Below, one piece after another: positions 57,927-64,000 of a stretch of DNA of 64,000 bases. The position numbers and the translations under genes were made by a program. The notes below the pieces were generated by a model. The model saw nothing but the letters and a program-made list of their open reading frames with translations. It was not told the origin of the DNA and searched no databases. The first letter of the stretch is position 1. Every line of letters starts with the position of its first letter. Source of the stretch: Burkholderiaceae bacterium (GTDB lineage: Bacteria > Pseudomonadota > Gammaproteobacteria > Burkholderiales > Burkholderiaceae_C); assembly GCA_022702125.1 (NCBI GenBank), contig JAKOND010000021.1, positions 1 through 64,000 on the forward strand, read 5' to 3'.

Positions 57927-58696
57927 GCGCGGCGACGACCCCGACCCCGACGGCAGTCCCGGACGCGGCCGCGCCCCGCCGCGTCCTGCTCGGGATGCTG
58001 ACGCCGTCGTCCAACACCGCGCTGGAGCCGATCACCGCCGCCATGCTGGCCGGCCTGCCGGAGGCGTCCGCGCACTTCGCGCGCTTCCGCGTCACCGAGA
58101 TCTCGCTGGGCGACCGGGCGCTCGGCCAGTTCGACGAGGCTCCGATCCTGGAGGCCGCGCGGCTGCTGGCCGACGCCCGGGTGGACGTGATCGCCTGGAA
58201 CGGCACCTCCTCGGGCTGGCTCGGCTTCGAGCGCGACGAGGCGCTGTGCGCGCGCATCACCGCCGAGACGGGCATCCCGGCCTGCACCTCGGTGCTGGCG
58301 CTCAACGAGGCGATGCGCCTGGCCGGGCGCACCCGCTTCGGCCTGCTGTCCCCCTACCTGGAAGACGTGCAGCGGCGCATCGTGGACAACTACGCGCGCC
58401 GCGGCTTCGACTGCGCGGCCGAGCGGCACCTGGGCCTGCGGGTGAACTTCGAGTTCTCGGAGGTGACGCCGGAGCAGATCGGGGGCATGGCGCGCGCGGC
58501 GATGGCCGCCGGCGACCCGCAGTGCCTGACCACCTTCTGCACCAACCTGCGCGCCGCGCCGATGGTGCCGGCGCTGGAGGCCGCGCTCGGCGTTCCCGTC
58601 TACGATACGGTGGCCACCGCGGTGTGGAAATCGCTGCGCATCGCGGGCGTGGACACCCGCCGCGTGCGGGGCTGGGGCAGCCTGTTCGACCTGTAG
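57923..58696 (+). CDS. Arylmalonate-decarboxylase/maleate-isomerase superfamily protein
   Basis: A 257-residue protein of the Asp/Glu-racemase superfamily, AMDase/maleate-isomerase branch. It starts with GTG overlapping the previous stop. Seen: LLGMLTPSSNTALEPITAAM (substrate-carboxylate loop), VIAWNGTSSGWLGFERD with Gly94-Thr95-Ser96 where maleate isomerase has Cys, TTFCTNLRAAPMVPALE with Cys206 in the second catalytic place, and the C-terminal WKSLRIAGV...GSLFDL. Known AMDases have exactly a Gly-Thr-Ser first site and a single catalytic Cys, so a cofactor-free decarboxylation of a malonate-like acid is possible; maleamate or maleate isomerisation is the alternative. Confidence 0.83.
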   Translation: MSAATTPTPTAVPDAAAPRRVLLGMLTPSSNTALEPITAAMLAGLPEASAHFARFRVTEISLGDRALGQFDEAPILEAARLLADARVDVIAWNGTSSGWLGFERDEALCARITAETGIPACTSVLALNEAMRLAGRTRFGLLSPYLEDVQRRIVDNYARRGFDCAAERHLGLRVNFEFSEVTPEQIGGMARAAMAAGDPQCLTTFCTNLRAAPMVPALEAALGVPVYDTVATAVWKSLRIAGVDTRRVRGWGSLFDL

Positions 58697-58752
58697 TCGC
58701 CTCCCCCCGCGCCGATCCCCGCTCCCATCCGCTCCAGCCTTCCCACTCCACC

Positions 58753-59541
58753 ATGGCGACCACGACCTCCCGCGCGCATCCGGCGCCTCCGGCCTCCGGC
58801 AAGACGGCCTCCCGGGCCGTTGCCGACAGCGCTCCCCAGGACGCCCGCAAGGCCGTCGCCAAGGTCGCGTCCAAGGCGGACATCTACCAGCGCATCTACG
58901 AGGCCATCGTCGAGCACCGGCTCGTGCCCGGCACCAAGCTCGCGGAGGAGCGGGTGGCCGAGCTGTTCGCCGTCAGCCGCACGCAGGTGCGCGGCGTGCT
59001 GCAGCGCCTGGCGGTGGAGCAGCTGGTCACGCTCATCCCCAACCGCGGCGCCTTCGTCACCACGCCCAGCGTGGACGAGGCGCACGACGTGCTGGAGGTG
59101 CGCCGGACGCTGGAGCCCGCCATCGTGCGGCGCCTGATGGACCGCATCGCGCAGGGCAAGGCGCCCGGCGCGGTGCGGCAGCTGCGCGCGCTGATCAAGC
59201 GCGAGCAGCAGGCGCACGCCAAGGGCGACCGGCGGGCGGCGGTGCGCCTGTCGGGCGAATTCCACGTGCTGCTGGCCGAGCTCTCGGGCAGCAGCATCCT
59301 CACCCGCATGATGCGCGAGCTGACGCCGCTGACCTGCCTGGCCATCCTGACCTACGACGCCCCCACCGGCGCCGCCTGCCCGAACGACGAGCATTCGCTG
59401 CTGGCCGACGCGATCGAGGCCGGCCGGCACGACGCGGCGATGGCGCTGATGGTGGAGCACCTGCACCACATCGAGGGCTCGCTCAACCTCCGGGAAGAGG
59501 AGGAGGCGGAGGTCGACCTGGCCGACGTGCTGCTCGGCTGA
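58753..59541 (+). CDS. GntR-family transcription regulator (FCD subfamily)
   Basis: A 262-residue regulator. After a 40-residue Ala/Ser/Lys-rich lead comes the winged helix-turn-helix (about 42-110: IYQRIYEAIVEHRLVPGTKL, AEERVAELFAVSRTQVRGVL, LVTLIPNRGAFVTTPSVDEA), then an all-helical FCD ligand domain (about 115-245) whose metal-type residues include the His of EFHVLLAEL and the C-terminal MALMVEHLHHIEGSL. Such proteins are usually repressors released by a pathway intermediate. It lies inside the plus arm of the island, 56 bases after the AMDase-like gene, and is the natural candidate for binding the TTGGATACAA sites around it. Confidence 0.9.
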   Translation: MATTTSRAHPAPPASGKTASRAVADSAPQDARKAVAKVASKADIYQRIYEAIVEHRLVPGTKLAEERVAELFAVSRTQVRGVLQRLAVEQLVTLIPNRGAFVTTPSVDEAHDVLEVRRTLEPAIVRRLMDRIAQGKAPGAVRQLRALIKREQQAHAKGDRRAAVRLSGEFHVLLAELSGSSILTRMMRELTPLTCLAILTYDAPTGAACPNDEHSLLADAIEAGRHDAAMALMVEHLHHIEGSLNLREEEEAEVDLADVLLG

Positions 59542-59586
59542 GCGGGCGCCGGGCAGGGCGGCGGAGGCGCCGCGCCCCGCCGAAGC

Positions 59587-59597
59587 TTTGTATCCAA
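59587..59597. promoter_or_regulatory. Operator-like site 2, TTTGTATCCAA
   Basis: TTTGTATCCAAAG, the inverted form of site 1, lies 76 bases before the amidohydrolase 2 ATG. A weaker variant, CCTGGATACGCA (59609-59620), follows 12 bases later. Confidence 0.6.
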
Positions 59598-59672
59598 AGG
59601 CATGGCAGCCTGGATACGCATGGCATACCGGTTGCTTCCTCCCGGGCTTCCCTTGTCCGGAGCGCCACCGCC

Positions 59673-61025
59673 ATGTCCCCGTCCCCCGAAACCTTCGACC
59701 TGCTGATCCTGGGCGCCACCGCCCTCACCGCCGAGCCCGACCGGCCCGAGATCCGCGACGCCGCCATCGGCATCCGCGACGGCCGCATCGCCTGGCTCGA
59801 CAAGCAGCCGCCGGCGCGGTACGAGGCGCGCCGCACGCTGCGGATGCCGGACCACTTCGTCACGCCGGGCTTCGTCAACGTCCACACCCACGCCATCCTG
59901 AGCATGGTGCGCGGCGTGGCGGCCGACCTGGGCTTCGCGCCGTCCTATACGCCCGGCATCCCCAAGGGCACGCAGGTCGATCCCGGCCAGGCGCGGGCGC
60001 TCGCGCGGCTCGGCGCGCTGGAGGCGCTGCTGTCGGGCTCGACCCTGGTCGGCGACAACTTCGTGCATGCCGACGTGAGCACCGAGGCCATGGCGGAACT
60101 CGGCCTGCGCCTCGCGCCCAGCTGGCGCATCCACGACGTGGACTTCGCGCGGGTGGCCCACGGCGACTGGCACCACACGGCCGCCATCGGCCACGCCACG
60201 CTGGAGGCGGCGCTGGCGCTGCACGCGCGCTGGAAGGACCATCCGCGGGTGCGGGTGAACCTCGCGGCGCACGCGGTCGACACCTGCTCCGACGGCTTCC
60301 TGCGCGAGGTGGCGGCGGCCTCGGAAGCGCACGGCCTGCGGGTCAGCACCCACCTGGGCCAGAGCCGGGTGGAGGTGGAGCGGGTCCGCGCCCGCACCGG
60401 CCGCAGTTCCACCGAGGCGCTGCAGGACGCCGGCCTGCTCAACGGGCGGCTGATGGGCGGCCACTGCATCCACGTGGACGAGGCGGACGCGCGCCGCATG
60501 GCCGAGGCCGGGGCGCACGCGGTGCACATCCCCAAGTGCAACGCGGCCTCGGGCCGCATGGCGCCCACGCCGATGCTCAAACGCCTGGGCGTGAACATCG
60601 CGCTGGCCACCGACACCCAGCACGCCGACATGGTCGAGCTGATGCGCTGGGCGCTCGCCACCGCGCGCATCCAGGAGGGGGGCGTCGCCGACGACTGGCA
60701 GCCGTCGCACGTCTTCCACATGGCCACGCTCGGCGGCGCGCGGGCGCTGGGCCAGGAGGACCGGATCGGCAGCCTCGCGGTCGGCAAGTCCGCGGACCTG
60801 GCGGTGATCGACGCGCGGCGCCCGCACCTGCGGCCCCATGTGAACCCGCTCGGCGCGCTGGTGCACACCGGGCAGGGCCGGGACGTGCGCATGGTGCTGG
60901 TCGAGGGCGAGGTGCTGGTCGAGGACGGCCTTCCCACGAAGGTGGACATGGAGACGGTGTGCGCCGAGGCGGAGGCCGCGTCGCGCGCGCTCTGGGGCGC
61001 CGAGGGCAAGGCCTACTGGCAGTGA
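59673..61025 (+). CDS. Metal-dependent amidohydrolase 2 (TRZ/ATZ/cytosine-deaminase-like)
   Basis: A 450-residue amidohydrolase-superfamily enzyme. Metal residues: FVNVHTHAILSMVRG (His71 and His73), STHLGQSRVEVE, MGGHCIHVDEADAR and LATDTQHADMVE (catalytic Asp). GSLAVGKSADLAVIDARRPH near the end closes the beta-sandwich domain. It is closer to the guanine/8-oxoguanine/TRZ deaminase layout than to the 52174 enzyme. The region upstream carries operator-like site 2. The gene is followed by 236 bases of control sequence before the second ABC importer, so it may be its own transcription unit. Confidence 0.88.
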   Translation: MSPSPETFDLLILGATALTAEPDRPEIRDAAIGIRDGRIAWLDKQPPARYEARRTLRMPDHFVTPGFVNVHTHAILSMVRGVAADLGFAPSYTPGIPKGTQVDPGQARALARLGALEALLSGSTLVGDNFVHADVSTEAMAELGLRLAPSWRIHDVDFARVAHGDWHHTAAIGHATLEAALALHARWKDHPRVRVNLAAHAVDTCSDGFLREVAAASEAHGLRVSTHLGQSRVEVERVRARTGRSSTEALQDAGLLNGRLMGGHCIHVDEADARRMAEAGAHAVHIPKCNAASGRMAPTPMLKRLGVNIALATDTQHADMVELMRWALATARIQEGGVADDWQPSHVFHMATLGGARALGQEDRIGSLAVGKSADLAVIDARRPHLRPHVNPLGALVHTGQGRDVRMVLVEGEVLVEDGLPTKVDMETVCAEAEAASRALWGAEGKAYWQ

Positions 61026-61092
61026 GCGGCGGCCGCGGCGTCCCCGGAGGCCGATGCATGGAAGCCGTGCGCGATTGCATCGGCATGTAAGG

Positions 61093-61102
61093 TTGTATCC
61101 AA
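61093..61102. promoter_or_regulatory. Operator-like site 3, TTGTATCCAA
   Basis: Perfect inverted copy of TTGGATACAA, 67 bases after the amidohydrolase 2 stop and 78 bases before site 4. Confidence 0.6.
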
Positions 61103-61106
61103 AACC

Positions 61107-61132
61107 GGTGCGTTTTTTCTATGGAACGCACC
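61107..61132 (+). promoter_or_regulatory. Inverted repeat between operator-like sites
   Basis: GGTGCGTT (61107-61114) pairs with AACGCACC (61125-61132) around a 10-base loop. It could be a terminator-like hairpin for the upstream gene, though there is no U-run after the stem, or an additional regulator site flanked by the two operator-like copies. Confidence 0.4.
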
Positions 61133-61170
61133 ACGTTAGGCCGTCTCCTGTGCGATTCGGCCGGGAGGAA

Positions 61171-61180
61171 TTGGATACAA
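61171..61180. promoter_or_regulatory. Operator-like site 4, TTGGATACAA
   Basis: ATTGGATACAAAC, a perfect direct copy of site 1, 81 bases before the ATG of the second binding-protein gene and 78 bases from site 3. Two sites this close could allow looping or cooperative binding. Confidence 0.65.
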
Positions 61181-61261
61181 ACTTGGCACGCACATTGCAT
61201 GAAAGGAGCACCCGGCGGCCTGTCCGCAGGCCGGTTCCTCCCCACCGTTCCAGGGAAAGCC

Positions 61262-62263
61262 ATGCGCAAGCTCATCGCTCCTCTTCTCCTCGCCATCGCG
61301 GCCGTGCTGCCCCTCGCCAGCCAGGCGCAGGACGCCATCAGGCTCGGCTACGCCAAGTGCGCCCACTGCACGCCGCTGTCGCTGACGCCGCAGAACGCCG
61401 ACCCGGCCAACGTCAAGCTGGAGGCCACCGCCTTCAACACCGGCAACGACGTGCTGACGGCCCTGCTGTCCAAGAGCATCGACGTCGCGCAGGTCACCTA
61501 CCTGCACTACGCCACCGCGCTGGACAAGGGCTTCGACGTGGTCGCCATCTCGGGCCAGATCAACGGCGGCTCGCAGATCCTGGTGGGCAACGACGTGCCC
61601 GTCGCCGAGAACGACTGGGGCGGCCTCAAGAAGGTCATCGCCGACTACAAGGCCCAGGGCAAGCCCTTCCGCGTCGCCGCCTCGCGCGGCAACGCGCAGG
61701 ACATCCACATGCGCGGCGCCTTCGCGAAGCAGGGCATCGACATCGCCAAGGACGTGCAGTTCATCAACATCCCCAACCCCTCGGACCACGTCCAGGCGCT
61801 GCGCAGGGGCGAGGTGGAGCTGATCTGCTCGGTGGACCCCTTCGCCACCCAGATCCGCGAGGTCAAGGCCGCCAAGTTCTTCGCCTTCCCCTACGACCAG
61901 GCGGCCGGCAAGCTCACCAACCTGATCGTCACCCGCTCGGACGTCATCGCCGCCAAGCCCAAGGCGGTCGAGGAGACGGTGCGCTCCATCGTCAAGGTCA
62001 ACGACCGGATGGAGCAGGACAAGTCGCTCTTCGTCGACACCATCCAGAAGGTCACCGGGCTGGACAGGGCCGTGGCCGCCGGCGCCGCCGGGAACCTCTA
62101 CCCCGACTACCGCATGCACCGCGCCTCGGCCGTGGCGATCGCCAGGATGATGAAGGACCTGCGCTACATCAACACCGACGTGTCGGCGGCGGTGGAGAAG
62201 CACCTGGACTACCGCTTCCTGGAGGCGGCGACCGGCAAGCCCAAGTCCGCGCTGGGTTATTGA
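61262..62263 (+). CDS. SsuA/TauA-like ABC periplasmic binding protein with a CxxC pair
   Basis: Periplasmic receptor of the second importer, 333 residues. Sec signal MRKLIAPLLLAIAAVLPLAS, cleaved near residue 23 (SQA-Q). The first mature strand is DAIRLGYAKCAHCTPLSLTP: Cys33 and Cys36 form a CxxC beside the usual ligand site, not normal for SsuA/TauA proteins. NMT1-type fold features follow (LLSKSIDVAQVTYLHYATAL, VAASRGNAQDIHMRGAFAKQ). The gene starts a three-gene ABC unit. AGGGAAAG precedes the ATG at 61262; a longer in-frame start at 61121 would cover operator-like site 4 and is rejected. The ligand is unknown. Confidence 0.9.
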   Translation: MRKLIAPLLLAIAAVLPLASQAQDAIRLGYAKCAHCTPLSLTPQNADPANVKLEATAFNTGNDVLTALLSKSIDVAQVTYLHYATALDKGFDVVAISGQINGGSQILVGNDVPVAENDWGGLKKVIADYKAQGKPFRVAASRGNAQDIHMRGAFAKQGIDIAKDVQFINIPNPSDHVQALRRGEVELICSVDPFATQIREVKAAKFFAFPYDQAAGKLTNLIVTRSDVIAAKPKAVEETVRSIVKVNDRMEQDKSLFVDTIQKVTGLDRAVAAGAAGNLYPDYRMHRASAVAIARMMKDLRYINTDVSAAVEKHLDYRFLEAATGKPKSALGY

Positions 62264-62279
62264 CAGGACGGGACCGACG

Positions 62280-63173
62280 ATGGCACACGGCACCACCGAC
62301 ACGCTGACCGCCGCGCCGCCGGCGGCAGGCCCCGCGACCGCCTCCGCGCAGGCCGGCGCCCCGCTGTGGAAGCGGATCTACCGCCGCATCGAGCGCGCGA
62401 TCGTGCCGGTGCTGCTGCTCGCGGGCTGGGAGGTCTTCTCCCGCTCCGGCGTGCTGCCGGCGGCCCTGCTGCCCGCGCCCTCGCAGGTGATGGTGGCCTG
62501 GGCCGACTGGGTCTTCGCCACCGACGGCAACACCCAGGACTACAGCGGCCACTGGATCTTCGACGTCGCGGCCAGCGCGGCCCGGGTCTTCGCCGGCTTC
62601 GCGCTGGCGGCGCTGGCGGGCATCGGCCTGGGCATGGCGATCGGCTGGTCGCGCACCGTCGAGAAGCTCATCGAGCCCGCGCTGCAGGTGCTGCGCCCGG
62701 TGCCGCCGGTGTCCTGGATCCCGCTGGCGATCATCTGGTTCGGCATCGCCAACAAGCCGGCCATCTTCCTGGTGTTCCTGGGCTCCTTCTTCCCGGTGCT
62801 GCTGTCCACCATCCACGGCGTCAAGACCTGCGACCGCAACCTGCTGCGCGCGGGCGCCATGGCCGGCGGCACGCCGGGCCGGCTGCTGCGCCACATCGTG
62901 TTCCCGGCGGCGCTGCCGAGCATCTTCTCGGGCCTGCGCATCGCGATCGGCTCGGCCTGGATGCTGACCGTGACGGCCGAGATGGTGGCCGTCAAGAGCG
63001 GCGTGGGCTACGTGCTCTGGGATTCCTACTACTTCCTGCGCTACGACATCGTGATCGCGGCCATGGCCAGCATCGGCCTGCTGGGCTTCTGCAGCGATTT
63101 CGCGATCAAGCTGCTGTCGATGCGCCTGCTGCGCTGGCAGCGCGGCTCCACCCTGCAATCGAAGGAGGGCTGA
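62280..63173 (+). CDS. SsuC/TauC-like ABC permease
   Basis: Inner-membrane permease of the second importer, 297 residues with six membrane segments after a 25-residue Ala/Pro-rich start. Features: LPAALLPAPSQVMVAWADWV after helix 1, LIEPALQVLRPVPPVSWIPL (helix 3 entry), the EAA loop LLRAGAMAGGTPGRLLRHIV near residue 195 and AEMVAVKSGVGYVLWDSYYF, the SsuC/TauC mark. It follows the receptor gene by 16 bases and precedes the ATPase by 4. Confidence 0.92.
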   Translation: MAHGTTDTLTAAPPAAGPATASAQAGAPLWKRIYRRIERAIVPVLLLAGWEVFSRSGVLPAALLPAPSQVMVAWADWVFATDGNTQDYSGHWIFDVAASAARVFAGFALAALAGIGLGMAIGWSRTVEKLIEPALQVLRPVPPVSWIPLAIIWFGIANKPAIFLVFLGSFFPVLLSTIHGVKTCDRNLLRAGAMAGGTPGRLLRHIVFPAALPSIFSGLRIAIGSAWMLTVTAEMVAVKSGVGYVLWDSYYFLRYDIVIAAMASIGLLGFCSDFAIKLLSMRLLRWQRGSTLQSKEG

Positions 63174-63177
63174 CGCC

Positions 63178-63963
63178 ATGAGCAGCCTCATCGCCATCCA
63201 GAACGTCTCGCGCCTGTTCCAGGATCCGCGCCGCGGCACGCCGGTGCGCGCGCTGGACGACGTGTCCCTGAGCGTGCGGCGCAACGAGTTCCTGTGCCTG
63301 CTGGGGCCGAGCGGCTGCGGCAAGTCCACGCTGCTCAACATGATCGCCGGCTTCGACCATCCGAGCAGCGGCACGGTCAGCGTCGGCGGCCGGCCGGTGC
63401 GCGCGCCCGGCGTGGACCGCGGCGTGGTCTTCCAGCAGCCCACGCTGATGCCCTGGCTCACGGTCTGGGAGAACGTGGCCTTCCACCTCACGATGACCGG
63501 CGCGCCCCGGGCCACGCGGCGCAAGAAGGCGCAGCACTACATCGACATGGTGGGCCTGCGCGGCTTCGAGACGCACTTCCCCAGCGAGCTGTCGGGCGGC
63601 ATGAACCAGCGCGTGGGCATCGCCCGGGCGCTGCTGATGAATCCCGAGGTGATCCTGATGGACGAGCCCTTCGGCGCGCTCGACGAGCAGACCAAGATGG
63701 ACATGCACGCCGAGCTGGTGCGCATCTGGCGCGAGAGCCAGAGCACCATCGTGTTCGTCACCCACGGCATCGAGGAGTCGCTGGCGCTGGGCACGCACAT
63801 CGCCGTGATGTCGGCGCGGCCCGGCCGCATCCGCGAGCTGATCGAGGTGGACCTGCCGCGCCCGCGCGACTCCACCGGCGCCCGCTTCAACGACTACAAG
63901 CGCCACATCCTGTCGCTGCTGCGGCCCGATCCGGCCCGCGCGTCCCCGGCCGCCCATGCCTGA
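63178..63963 (+). CDS. SsuB/TauB-like ABC ATPase
   Basis: Cytoplasmic ATPase of the second importer, 261 residues. Walker A LLGPSGCGKSTLL (about 43-55), Q-loop VVFQQPTLMPWLTVWEN, signature ELSGGMNQRVGIARAL and Walker B VILMDEPFGALDEQTKMDM, then FVTHGIEESLALGTHIAVM. There is no TOBE-like tail, as usual for nitrate/sulfonate/taurine-type ATPases. Its stop overlaps the ATG of the following gene at 63956 by eight bases, so at least one more enzyme belongs to this unit. Confidence 0.93.
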   Translation: MSSLIAIQNVSRLFQDPRRGTPVRALDDVSLSVRRNEFLCLLGPSGCGKSTLLNMIAGFDHPSSGTVSVGGRPVRAPGVDRGVVFQQPTLMPWLTVWENVAFHLTMTGAPRATRRKKAQHYIDMVGLRGFETHFPSELSGGMNQRVGIARALLMNPEVILMDEPFGALDEQTKMDMHAELVRIWRESQSTIVFVTHGIEESLALGTHIAVMSARPGRIRELIEVDLPRPRDSTGARFNDYKRHILSLLRPDPARASPAAHA

Positions 63964-64000
63964 GGCGGACGGCACCACCTTCGTCACCGGCGCCTGCGGC
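63956..64000 (+). CDS. Start of a Rossmann-fold oxidoreductase (partial)
   Basis: Only 15 residues are in the window: MPEADGTTFVTGACG. The TFVTGACG piece looks like the first strand and glycine loop of a short-chain or epimerase-type NAD(P)-binding fold. It overlaps the ATPase stop by eight bases, as expected of a coupled downstream gene. The call rests on very few residues. Confidence 0.45.
   Translation, partial: MPEADGTTFVTGACG

Noticed and set aside
61121-61261. Longer N-terminus of the SsuA-like receptor (start 61121)
   Set aside because: It would place a 47-residue non-signal lead before a perfect signal peptide and would overlap operator-like site 4.

Overview
The window is a uniformly GC-rich (about 70 % by eye) bacterial chromosome segment. 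The conserved runs lolB-ispE-tRNA-Gln-prs-rplY-pth, HIT/DUF971/ubiE/Tim44-like/ubiJ/ubiB and fmdB-DUF502-aspS, together with Bug-type binding proteins, many ABC importers and two Comamonadaceae-style intergenic repeats, point to the Burkholderiales, most likely family Comamonadaceae. The genus is not determined. There is no rRNA, CRISPR array, transposase, phage gene or integrase, and nothing in base composition suggests recent transfer.

Layout. 1-3192 (minus): the ugpB-ugpA-ugpE part of a glycerol-3-phosphate/glycerophosphodiester importer, cut by the left edge. 3591-9690: serA with a strong terminator, a small monooxygenase-like protein, a 1294-residue FAD/Fe-S oxidoreductase and a HIT protein. 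9747-14499: DUF971, ubiE, a Tim44-like membrane protein, ubiJ and ubiB, i.e. ubiquinone biosynthesis. 14553-19006: a sodium/solute symporter, then fmdB, DUF502 and aspS. 19055-25475: a response-regulator/TPR protein with a substituted phosphoacceptor, folE, an EamA transporter, a DUF429 protein, an EAL phosphodiesterase, a small secreted protein and a YebC regulator. 25589-30770 (minus): a complete peptide/nickel-type ABC importer. 30988-37385: ferredoxin, pth, rplY, prs, tRNA-Gln, ispE, lolB and a TPR protein. 37475-46340: mutM, a dynamin-like GTPase, mutY, rapZ, recN, nadK and hrcA. 46491-48493: a Bug binding protein and kdgD (glucarate/galactarate branch). 48565-64000: a catabolic and transport island.

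The island is the least ordinary part. Its minus arm (56566 to 49036) runs from a spermidine/putrescine-type ABC importer (ATPase and two permeases) through an amidohydrolase, a PuuE/allantoinase-type deacetylase and an Asp/Glu-racemase-like protein without the usual cysteines to an amidase; most junctions overlap. Its plus arm (56880 to the right edge) carries the matching binding protein, an arylmalonate-decarboxylase-like protein, a GntR/FCD regulator, a second amidohydrolase, a second (SsuABC/TauABC-like) ABC importer and the start of a Rossmann-fold oxidoreductase. A shared sequence, TTGGATACAA, occurs four times, each time upstream of an arm or unit, with weaker variants nearby. The inferred picture is uptake of one or two nitrogen-containing (amide, ureide or heterocyclic) compounds and stepwise hydrolysis under one local GntR regulator. 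The substrate is not known from the sequence.

Elsewhere the genes are mainly housekeeping. Most intergenic spaces are short; the two above 300 bases (3193-3590 and 56567-56879) are divergent control regions.
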